NCBI RefSeq assembly: GCF_040807025.1
Contig: NC_090968.1
Span: 1,178,001-1,242,000 of the forward strand
Reading direction: 5' to 3'
Length of the DNA: 64,000 bases
Source: Struthio camelus
Lineage: Eukaryota; Chordata; Aves; Struthioniformes; Struthionidae
The translations under genes were made by a program, and so were the position numbers. This document shows positions 1 through 9,991 of this stretch, piece after piece. The notes below the pieces were generated by a model. The model was not told where the DNA came from and searched no databases. It was given only the letters and a program-made list of their open reading frames with translations. Within the stretch, counting starts at the first letter, position 1. Each line of letters starts with the position of its first letter.

Positions 1-3000
1 AAGCAGGACCCCTTTGCTTCAGAAGGTTTTGAATCGCTCCGGCTATCCCAAATCGGGGTTGTTGCAGATGGATCAGGAATTGTGCTGTGCGTCCAGCGGT
101 GGATTTCCACTTCAGGAAAGCTAACAGCTCACTGAGAAATAAAGGCATCGTTGTAGGGAGCCAATACCTTTTTATTAGGTATTGGGACTTTGCTTCCCCA
201 GAAAACCCTTGGGATCCTTCAGCGAGCGGTGAAAGGGCTCCTTTGGTCTTATGAACATACACTCAAAAGGGCAGGGGGAAAGGTGTGCAAACTTGGCTTG
301 TTGGGAACAAAATCACAAGGGTTTGTGCTTTGTTATTTTTATTTTTTTAAAGCACGTGAGTTGTTTCAGCATGACAAATTCTACTAAGATGAAGGAAGTT
401 GTGAACCTAGATTTTTCACTGGATATAGCTTGGATTGAAGGTTTGGCCCTCTGTGCTCAGCAGTGGCCAGGGTGAGATCGCTGTGGCCGTTGTATCAGGA
501 GCCGCCGGCACCATCTCTCCCTCCTCGGGGTGGAAATCAGCCTTCTGAAAAGGTCTTCTGCGAGACAGAGACGCTGGAGAGATGCCTGACAGATTTGCAC
601 AGGGCAAGGAAAGGGCTCGCTTGCTTTAAAGCCAAACATCTCTGCTCTTCAAGCCTGCAGCGATTTCTGCAAGTAAAACAGCGATGACTTTTTCAGCTTC
701 TCAAGCTGTCGGACGACACCATCATTAAATATATCCCCAGCCGCGACGGCGTTTGGAGATTAAAAACACGCAGTTAAGCAACGACTCCAGCAGAAACCAA
801 ATGAACAGGCCAACAGATTGATGTGAGAGCAACAAAAGTGCCGTGAAGTGGGATTGGTGAGAATGATTGTGGTCGTTTTTACCCCAAATCCTGCCCCATG
901 CCATCGGTTAGGAGCAGCCCTGGCCACTGGGACAACATGGGGTTGCAAACTGCCCCGCACTTCGTGCACGCGCCGCAACGCTCATGCGCGCTCCAGGGTT
1001 TGCAGCAGCCTCCAGAAATCAGCAGGTGAAAAAGAAATAAATAAATAACCTCTTCTCCAGAGTTTTTTTTTTCCTCCCTCTAAGTGTCAAGCTGCCAGCT
1101 GTAACGCAGAGGCTTTTTCCAGCTTTCTGAAGCCTGTTTCCCTGCTTTGCTTTCAGATCTCTGATTAGAAATGTGCTTGCAAAGCCAGGCAGTTTCTTTG
1201 TCTCTTTTCTGGCTCTCTGAAATGCAAAATAACCACTGTCGCCGCGGGGAGCCACGAGCGCCCCATCACGATACGCTGAAATAACCAGACACGCACCGAG
1301 CACCGTGCACAGCAGTGGCAGGGCAAACCCAGCTCAAACAAGCCAAAAAAATGCTGCAGAAGGCAGGGAAAGGGGCTCCAAAACCCAAATCCCAGCCCAA
1401 AGCTATCTCCTCTCCCCATGAGACTGATAAAAACCTCAGGTTTGCTTCCTAGCATTTTGGGATCGCTCTTCCCCACCAGGAGCACAGACCAAGGAGCAGC
1501 AAATCCCCATTTCCATATAAACCTTGAGGTCCACCCGGTTGCTCGGAAGTGCAACATTAACGCCCCGGTTTCAATCCCTCCCTGGTGCAGAATAAAAACA
1601 GCAAAAGCCAGCTTAGGTCCTGCTTCCCCCCACCCCCCAAATAAATAAATAAAAAAAAAAATCAGACAGTTTTGCCAAAAAGGAGCTCCTAGTTTCTGCT
1701 CACCATTAAAAAAAAAAAAAAAAAAAGGCTTTTCAGGCTCAAATAATCTGTAACCCGCTAGTCACTCAATGCTGCCCCAAAGCCCGTCTCCAGCTCAGTA
1801 ACAAACGCAGCACCCTGAGCACTTGCATTTTCAATTTAGTTTGTGGCGTTCGGTTCGCGGGACAGCTAATAAGAGTTATTCCCCTAGCAGCATCTCCATC
1901 CAAAGAAGCGCAGCCCTCCCACCCCGAGCGGTCTCGCTCTGACGGTCGGGCTTGCCTACCGGTAAGTCGAGGTGGATTTTGCTAAATAAACATTTCTTGA
2001 GGGACACCCAGTCAGCAGCCAGTTAATGCGGCTACGGCGAGGACGGGAGGAGAAGGGGGCAGATGGGACAGGTCCAAAATTAGGCAAAAGGAGGGTCATG
2101 ACGCAGGCAGCGGGTTTCAGGGGAAACCCAGTGCAAGGGGTGTGCTCAAGCTCCCCAGACCGCAGCAGGATAATCCTCAAAATCCAACCATCCAAGGGGA
2201 TGCCTTGCACAGGCCTCACAGCCCTAACGAGAGGGGAAAGCATAGCCCTAATTAGCAATCAGCCCTGCTTCCCCCACAGGAGCAAAGCCCCCAAAGCAGG
2301 CAGGCCTTGCAATCAGCTGCAGCCAACTGTAATTTGCAGTTTTTAATTAGAGGAGCAGCACTGAGGCACAGCTGATCAGCATTGCTGCCAAAGGCCCTGT
2401 CCCACTTGCCTATTAAGGCTGGTTTATTTATTTTCACAGGTCATTTTTTACTATGTGAAAGGGAGAAGGGGAATAAATGGTGGCACCCGCTGCTGCTCTG
2501 CTGTGCTGTGTGCAGGCATCTGCTCCCAGCTCAGCTTCCCCACGGCAGGAGCTTGCCAGCAGATCCCAACATCTCCGTGCAGTTCAGCACATCAAATCCG
2601 AATGAGAGGTCCTTTTATTTATCAACATCAACCGTTGCCGGAAGGGTTGGTAGCGGTTCTTAAATGTGCCTGCTAGAGCAAAGTGTGGGAGCGTGCTTAT
2701 GGGAGCTGGCTGTAAAAAACGCTCATCTGCCAAAGCGATCGGCTCCAGAAATTGGACAGGCGAATCAGAAATCGTTGTAGCCCAATCTGTCCCTGTTTAC
2801 ACATTTCTTCCCTTTGCAAAGTGAACACCAAGCCTGGAGAGCGTTTGCTGTCGCTGAAACCTGTGGCAAGGCTCTCGTGGCTCCAGGCCCTGGGAAGGGT
2901 GATTTATAGAGGAAATCAACTCCCTGGGATTCAGACTGAACCCACAGTTGCATGTGAAAACCACTAAAAACAAGAATTATCTTGGTTTGAGCCAGGGTTT

Positions 3001-3430
3001 GGGGAATTCAAGGTAGTTGTTTTACAAAGAAGGGGAGGAAACTTAAAAAGGGGTTATTCCCAGCCTGGCAAAGTACTGCACAGCTCTTCTCTAACAGCCA
3101 GCATCTACCTTGCCTAGCAGAGGCCGATGCTACTCATTGCATGCCACCATACCCTTGCACAGCAGACAAAACGCAGTTACGCCATCCACTGTGTGTCCCC
3201 TCCGAAGGGCCGATTGCGTGCTCTTAAATATTAGCAAAACTCACTGGTTTTCCAAGCGGGGCCAAGCCTGGCTGCGTGTCAGGCTGTGAACGAAGGGGTC
3301 AAGCCAAGACGCAGCGGGTGGAAGGAGAACCAAGCATGTTCGGACCAAGGGGGACAGGGACAAAAACGTGGCTGATTTTCACCTGTGTGGTTGTGTCTTT
3401 TTATAGCTTTCCTCAGCCACCGCAGAGAGT
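1..3430. other. Intergenic, no gene recognised
   Basis: No open frame here is long enough, or similar enough to a known family, to call an exon. The stretch contains ordinary unique-looking sequence with short homopolymer runs, for example an A run around 1707-1725. Nothing else is supported. Confidence 0.6.
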
Positions 3431-4190
3431 TTTGGCAGATTTCAATGAACCCATCAATCTGATTATTTGCTATGGCAAAGGCATGAGTTAGCTTAATTAG
3501 CATTTATGGATTCCACCGTGCTTTGCATAAATGCTTGCTTAATACACAAGTCAAAAATAACCCCAGAAAATGAAAATTAAGGATAGTTAATTGGTTGTAG
3601 CAATGCACCAGTGTGTAAACTGGGGTTTCCATGGCACCAAATGGTCCGTTGGATCGTTATGATAAAGTAACACCTGAAAGAGAAACAACTTTAGTTTAAA
3701 ACCTAAAGGGAAGTAGCCTCTTTGCATTCTTCACAAGACTTCGTGGACTCCCCAGTTTAATTTCTGGGCTGATTGCGGTGGATTTTTGCTTCCCTGCCAC
3801 AAACGGGGCTGCTCGATGGAGAATTGCAGACACCGCTCCACCATAGCCTCGCTGTTTAGGCAAGCAATTACTCTTTATTACTGAACTAAATGAGTCAAGC
3901 ATTAGCTAATGAAAGACTTGAAAACTGGCAGAGGCGATATAAAAAAATCAACCTGATCCGATTGCAAGTGTGAAATGAGGATTAAGAGCAGTTTTGATGT
4001 TTTGGGTGCGTGTGGGGCAGCCAAGTAACCACATTAAAATGACTTTCCTCTGCGTCGGTGAGATGCAAGCTCCTAAGGAGGGGAGGGGAGAGGGTGAGAA
4101 TAATTATTGCTAAGGATGGTTAAGTGTGATGATGATGCTAATGGGTCTGATTAAGCCAATATTATTAATTTGAGCAATTTGACAGGCGGG
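3430..4190. promoter_or_regulatory. Candidate conserved non-coding / enhancer-like block
   Basis: This AT-rich stretch is dense in TAAT/ATTA homeodomain-type cores. Examples are the TTAATTAGC stretch near 3493, the AGTTAATTGG stretch near 3587, GCTAATG near 3905, and the ATTATTAATTTGAG stretch near 4159. It has no coding potential. Such TAAT-rich islands in GC-richer DNA are typical of vertebrate developmental enhancers, but conservation cannot be checked here. The target gene, if any, may lie to the left of the window. Confidence 0.35.
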
Positions 4191-4247
4191 GAAGTGTGTC
4201 ACAGAAGGGTCTAGGAGGTCCCGCTCTAACCCGGAGCAGCGCAAGGC

Positions 4248-4335
4248 TGATGCTACACAGGATCAGGTTGCTCAGGACCTTGCCCAGGCGAGCCTGGAGG
4301 ATCTCCCCCACTAGATTCCCACCAAACCATCCTCA
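4248..4335. mobile_element. CR1-like LINE fragment
   Basis: The sequence around 4260-4310 contains GGATCAGGTTGCTCAGGACC followed by a CCAG...CCTGGAGGATCTCC stretch. This resembles the repeated CR1 segment 'accaggttgctcagrgcc...ccagcctggccttgaac' that is common in bird and reptile genomes. Only a short, diverged piece is visible, with no open frame and no clear ends. The assignment rests on remembered consensus only. Confidence 0.45.
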
Positions 4336-4549
4336 CCAGGACCAGGCCACGCTGATCCCACTTTCTCCTGTTCCTTTTCATATAAACAGCTGTAAGCTTC
4401 CTAAAAAACTACACTGTGGTTACAAAAGACCAAGGTGTCAAGAAGAAATACAGGTCCTTCCTGAAGCCTCAGTCATTCTGAATAGCAATAGCTCAGGCTC
4501 AGAGGAGCCTTGCCATGCCAAACGTCTCCAGAAACATATTGCTGTTATT

Positions 4550-4930
4550 GCAAACCAGATTGTGCTGTCCACATTGATTGAAGCACAACCAACAAGATTT
4601 CAGGGAGTAATGAGAGCAATTTAAGCAGAGGTGAAAGGAGAAAAAGGGAAAAGGAGAGTTGTTCTGAATCACTCTTGCTTTCTGCAAAGTGGCATACAGC
4701 TACGCTAGCTGAAGAGCAGATAATATCTGTATTGCGGGATGTGCAGTTGATTATTACAAGCTGTTCACAATCCAAAAGCCTCTCTGATTCAGGGCATAAT
4801 CAAATGGGCTGCAAATTTGCATTTAAATTGAAGCATTTAGGAATCCATACCTCAAAGAGGAGCTGTCTTCCTTGGTTGATGCTTCTGATGGCCTTCACAA
4901 AGGAAGACAAAAATTGCACATGACTTTAAA
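4550..4930. promoter_or_regulatory. AT-rich block with perfect octamer motif
   Basis: A perfect ATTTGCAT octamer (POU-factor site) lies at 4815-4822 inside an AT-rich stretch that also holds TTGATTATTA near 4748 and ATTTAAATTGAAG after the octamer. There is no coding potential. It may be part of the same regulatory landscape as the block at 3.4-4.2 kb. This is inference from motifs only. Confidence 0.25.
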
Positions 4931-6700
4931 AATCAACACAGCCCCCAAGCCGGTACTGCTGCCCTTTGCCAAGAAATCCTTCTCTGTGAAGGACGGGATT
5001 GATATGAACATCTGAACCCTGCGCAGTGATAACCCTCCAACTTCACCCTCCAGCCAGCAGAGTCTCAATTAGATGGAGCTGTCTTAAAGACTTGTTATAG
5101 CACTAACGTTATCAGAGTCACAACCTCTCCCCCCAGCACCACGGGCTGAAGGATCGCTCTGACACCCAAATGGACACCGGCAGCAGACATTATCCACACT
5201 AATATCTGGTCAGCTGTGCAAAAAGGCCATAAAGTGGCAGCAGAGGCACACCGGGACACCTCCAGGGACATCTGAGTCACATGGCATGCCCAGGGGAAAG
5301 AGCCCATGGAAGCAATACATTTTGGATGCGGTCAGCTGCATGAACAGCTCTGGTCTGAGATGCTCTCTGAAGATAAACTCCCTGAGGACCAGGTCCATGC
5401 TCTGTGCAAGCTGAGAAGTGCAGCAAAGCAAGGCATCCCATGCTGCAAACCGTCTCCTCCTCCTCCCACAGAAGTTCAGAGGATGCAGCAGTTGGTGACA
5501 ACTGTAAAAGTCCAGGTTGCAAACCAGTTAGCAGTCTTTGCTAACTGCAATTCGAGGGCTGCAGGCTGGTGGTTGTGTCCGGACCAGTCTGCTTGTTTCC
5601 CCCTCTTCGATCATAAGGGAACATTGCCAGGAACAATGCGAGATGCACGTGGGTACAGCCAGATCCGAGCTGGGCAGCAGCTCGATCTCTAACAACGTAC
5701 CTTGCCAACACGGCTGTGCTGCCTCCTCCTCGCTGCTGCCTTCCCCCACAGCCTCGGAGACTGTACAGCACTGGTCACCTCTCTCATCTGCTTTAGACCC
5801 GGACTTGATTGCTTCTCTGGGACCTTGAGGGCTTTTCCTCAGCTGAAAGTACGAGCCTGTGCTATATCGGTGCTACAGATGATTTATACATTGCTGCACT
5901 CGAGGGGTTATTTTTACATTTGATTTTACAGCTGTTACTGGAGCTGTGGAATCTGGGATTTTATAGCACAAATACTTCACCTGGTGATAAAAATGAGAGG
6001 TAGGCTGTAACCCTTTTCAGAGCATCCTTCATACACTGGCTTTTCCCAGGATCCTCCTGCCTGGAGTCACACTAAGAAGTCCGAGGTAACAAAGTTCAGG
6101 CTGTGCTAGTGCAAATTGTGCTATATCCAAATCAGCAGAAAGCAGAGGCGGACGAGAGGGACATCGAGGATAGTGAGAGGAGGGAAGAGGAGGTGTAAGG
6201 AGCCCAGAGCCCTGTGCCCAGGCTGGCTGCATGGAGGCAGGAACAGGCTGCACTGATGGGGTGGGTTTGGGTACAGCTTAAATACAAGGATTTGAACCTC
6301 TTGAACCACAGCAATCACGTAGTTTGTATCCCACTAACGTTTTGTACCTCAAGTCCTCCCTTGGGACAGGCACTGGCAAAAGTCACAGCTATGCTCCTCT
6401 GCTCGCGCCTTTTCAGATGTAGCCCTGAGCAAGCACAGAGGAAGGCTGCTCAGGAACGGGCCTTCCCAATGAGATCTTCTTCAAGAAATTGAACCCTTTT
6501 CCACTACCTCTTCTGAGGTTTAAAAGTCTTCCTTGCGCCCCAAAAACACAAGCACAGCAGAAGGTGGCTTTGCACCAACAAACCAGGCTGAAAGCAGACA
6601 GTGTGTTCTGGAAAAACATAACAATGAGGCTGGGTCTAGGGCGTCTATCTGCAAAAGGGATCTGCGCTGAAAATCAAAAACAAGAGCCTTCCAAGTCGCT
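4930..6700. other. Intergenic, nothing recognised
   Basis: No exon, RNA gene or repeat could be supported here. Open frames present are short, overlap one another and show no family resemblance. Confidence 0.5.
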
Positions 6701-8000
6701 ATCAGCAGCCAAGGCAGATATTAAATCACTTTTTATTACTGAGATGAGCTACACTTGTTTGCATAAGAATAGCACCAGTGGGTTAATAAATGCTCCCGGA
6801 CTATCTGTTGTGGCACGTGGAAATCACCAGATAATCTTTAGGTTTTGGGTCATTTATGCAGGCGTGAGGCAGTGCAACAAAAGGAGACCCTCCCTATGCA
6901 CTTTCAACTGTCTTAACCACTGTAGCATGTCCACAGTCACTGGATGTTTGGGACCATTTGAGATGGGTCCATATGGAAATGCCCTAGACCCATGCTGAAA
7001 CCAAGCCCAGTCAGTTGGATTTGCAGCCCCGTCACTGTGGACGAGCACCCACTGAGCGAAGCCAAGGTTTGACGCTCGCAGGCCAGCTGGCACACTGGGG
7101 GTAGCAGTTCCAGTAACCCCAGAAGCCTGTGAGTTCAAGGCTCCCCAGCTCTATTTTTAGCCTGACAGCTCAGGAAGATCCCCGTTGCTAAGCTACACGT
7201 GTTGTGGGTTCGGAGCGGTCAGCGCATCCCACCCCTGGGACCGGCCGAGCAATTCAGCAGCCCTGTGGACGTGACTGATGAGGTTTCAAGTCTGTTGTGG
7301 CAGCTGCAACAGTCAAACAGGAGCGCTCTCCTTCCTACTCTTTTCCTAATCCCTCAAACTTTCTGCCCCCTGTCCAACACTTGCCTGCATGAGAAAACAT
7401 TCCCTGTTTGGGGCCAGCCCGAAGCTGCCTACAGCTCTGGCATGGCGTAGACAAGTGGGTGGAAAACTACCAGGAGAGCAGCAGGCAATTGCTGTCTGGT
7501 GGGTGGACAGCCGGCTTTCCCTCATAAGTCATTTTTACCAGCTCACATAGCAAACCTTGTAAGAGCCCCCAGCATCCCTCCACAAGTGAAAGAATGCAGC
7601 ATACCTCCACCTACTGGGGGATTTTTCAGGAACCACACAAAACATCCCCCAGCAAACACCTACTGGCAGGTGTGAGACATAAATCAAATTTCCCAAGTTA
7701 CTGGTTACTGCCACGGATTTATTAGTCTGGGAGCTGATCAAAGGGACAGCTGTCATTTGTAAAAGTTCTTGTCAGCAAATGATGCATTCTCTTAATTTCC
7801 AGTTAAACAAAGAGCATGAATATTTCTGTCCTCGCCAGCATCACCAATGGCTAAGGATAATCAAATGCTCCACACGTTGCTACTGCCACAGCAGGAATAA
7901 TAATTTATTAGAACATTAAAAACCCTCATAGCTCCTTCAGCCTCTTTCATTTCAGATGTATAGCTTGAGGTATTGATTTGTTTACAACAGCCATTAAAAG
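6700..8000. other. Intergenic with scattered AT-rich enhancer-like patches
   Basis: Two AT-rich patches, about 6715-6850 and 7755-7980, carry TAAT, forkhead-like (GTTAAACAAAG near 7802) and GATAA-type cores in otherwise unremarkable DNA. No gene was recognised. They may be conserved elements, but that needs an alignment. Confidence 0.25.
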
Positions 8001-9170
8001 CTTCGCTACGAGGCCTTTACTCACAGGAAAGGAAGACACATTACCAAAAGCATTACCCAGCTTTTACAGCATGTCCACGTTAGTCTGACCCAACCAGAAC
8101 AGTCAAGGGAAGAGGCCAGACCTCCTCAATCCAGAGCATAAGCAATTTGTGTGGGGACAAAAAGTCTCCACAGGGCTTTTGTCCCTTGTAACTCACACAA
8201 GTCACTTAGTCTCTTGGACTTGCTGCTCTTACAAGAGCCCTTGCCCCTTTAGGTGCTAGAGCCTTGCTTTCAAGCAGACGCTAGTCCCCACAAGTTTATC
8301 CTTTTGCAGTGTTCGGGCTGTTTGGAGTTGCTGCAGACACAGGCTAATTGCAGTGCAACTCCTCAGCAGCTCTGTTTAGGGAACGGGAGACTGCCACCAG
8401 GGCTGGCCTCAGAGGGGAAGGGCAGTCCTTTCTGGGATGCTGCTCCCGACTAAGGCAGCAGAGATCAAAGCACATCTTTTCCTCCTGCCCCACCCAGTGG
8501 TTCAGGCTGGAACACCACTTTGCCATTGGGAAGAAATCAAGATGCCAAACTGCAGCAATGTGGCAGTCCCCAGTACCTAAATCCCCGCAAAAGTGCTGGG
8601 GCAGCTGCTACTTTACCCCTCTCCGGGTCGGCGATGGCTGGAAACACCAGCCCAGCAGGGCCAGAAAAGCTTCTTGGTAGGGCAGTGGCACTGGAAAGCA
8701 GGCTGCTCTTCCCATCGACTACAAGGGCAGGATGAAGGTGAAGGCAGGCACAGGTTTGGGAAATCTTGCTGACCTTTTGTTGATGCTTCTGCCATGCAGA
8801 ACACACTAAAAAACCCAAAACAAAACAAAAACACACACAGCTTCATTTCCCCCAACCTGCAGCCCTTCCTCAGGCACACAATCCTCATTCCCAGTCATCT
8901 TTGTATAGAATTAATGGGAGGGGGCCAGGGACATGAAAGTGGGGGCCACTGGGGCCTCTAGCCCCAGTGCCTCTAGTCTGAGCACTGAGCTGCAAGCAGG
9001 ACCAACAAGCTTGGGTGCACCAGGCCCCCGAAGATGGAAGGCATCAGCCAGCAACTTGCTTTTGCTGAAAGTGCTGCTGTATGAGGACACATCTCTGTTG
9101 GGAAAAATGAGATTCGAGGGGCAACAACTTCTCTTAACAAACCTTCCCTGCTAATAACCGCAGGGGAAAC
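8000..9170. other. Intergenic, nothing recognised
   Basis: No exon was supported. A small inverted repeat (CACTGGGG / CCCCAGTG with a 7-nt loop) lies near 8947-8969, too short to interpret. Confidence 0.5.
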
Positions 9171-9179
9171 CAAACCATG

Positions 9180-9305
9180 CCGAGGCCCCTGGGGGCACGC
9201 AGGAAGGCACAGCAGGGCACGCAGAAGCCCTGGGGGTGCCTGGCAAGGCACACCGGCACCCTGGGGCTCACACAAGGCGCACCAAGGCACTCTGGGGCGC
9301 CCAAG
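9180..9305. repeat. Decayed GC-rich tandem repeat
   Basis: Roughly four diverged copies of a CCCTGGGG...GGCAC(A/G)C...AAGGCAC unit of about 30-40 bp are visible, at irregular spacing. It sits on the shoulder of the NCAPH CpG island. Copy boundaries are approximate. Confidence 0.5.
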
Positions 9306-9479
9306 TGATAACGCAGAGCATGGAAGGAAGCCCCGAGTGGTACCCGGGGGTGTCCGGAGCCTCTTGAGAGCACAGCGAAGCCCCGCACGGGCTGCCTCGC
9401 GGGGCCCCGCTACACAGGCGGAGGCCCTGGGGGCCAAACGGAGGGTTTGGGGAGAGGGGCGAACGGTAAAGGCTGAGTA

Positions 9480-9991
9480 AAGGCGGGGGTGGGGGGGCAC
9501 CAGTACCTCAGCTCGGCGGGCTCTGCCGGACCGCCCTCCCTGCTCCCGGGGGCGCTCGGGCCTGGCGAGCGCTGCGCAGGGGCGGCCTCCACAGCCGCGG
9601 GGCCCAAGCACTCCGCTGACCCCCCGGGGTGGGAGGGGACTCGCCGGGGCACCGGCTCGGTGCCCCCCCGGCCGCCGCCGCCGCCGCCGCCGCCGCCCCT
9701 CAGCGCGGACCCGGCCCCGCCCCACGGCCGTTACGCGCGGCGCGTGCGCAGTGGCCGCGCGCGCGGCGATTCAAACCGGGCGGCCGCGGCGCTGCGTGAG
9801 GAAAAAGGGGGGAGGGGGAGGGAGGGAGAAGAGCCGCGCGCTGATTGGCGGGCCCGCCGGTGAGCCGCGCGCTGATTGGCGGTGAGCTCGGGTGCTGCGC
9901 GCTGATTGGCCGGGAGGGGGGGCGGGAGGCCGGCGGCGACGGCGGCGGCGGCGGCGGTAGCGGCCCTGAGGCGACCCGGTGCGCGGCCAAG
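9480..9991 (+). promoter_or_regulatory. NCAPH: NCAPH CpG-island promoter with NF-Y triplet
   Basis: This is a CpG-dense, TATA-less promoter. Three inverted CCAAT boxes (ATTGG) lie at 9844-9848, 9875-9879 and 9905-9909, each inside the same GCGCGCTGATTGGC context and spaced 31 and 30 bp apart. Multiple CCAAT boxes about 30-33 bp apart are a known mark of NF-Y-driven G2/M genes, which fits a condensin subunit. A TTTGAA (CHR-like) hexamer on the minus strand lies at 9770-9775, upstream of the CCAAT boxes, so its role is doubtful. CGG repeats flank the CCAAT trio at about 9670-9697 and 9930-9958. The transcription start is probably between 9910 and 9990. Confidence 0.75.
9930..9958. repeat. CGG trinucleotide repeat in NCAPH 5' UTR/promoter
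   Basis: An interrupted (CGG)n tract runs to within about 35 bp of the NCAPH start codon, with a CCG tract on the other side of the CCAAT boxes (9670-9697). Such GC triplet tracts are prone to length variation. Confidence 0.7.

Noticed and set aside
4125-4170. TGATGATGAT...CTGA, considered as a C/D-box snoRNA
   Set aside because: The boxes are too close together and there is no terminal stem.
9845-9991. N-terminal extension of NCAPH upstream of 9992
   Set aside because: The frame is open but begins at TTG, contains the CCAAT promoter boxes and lacks any ATG. The ATG at 9992 has a good Kozak context.
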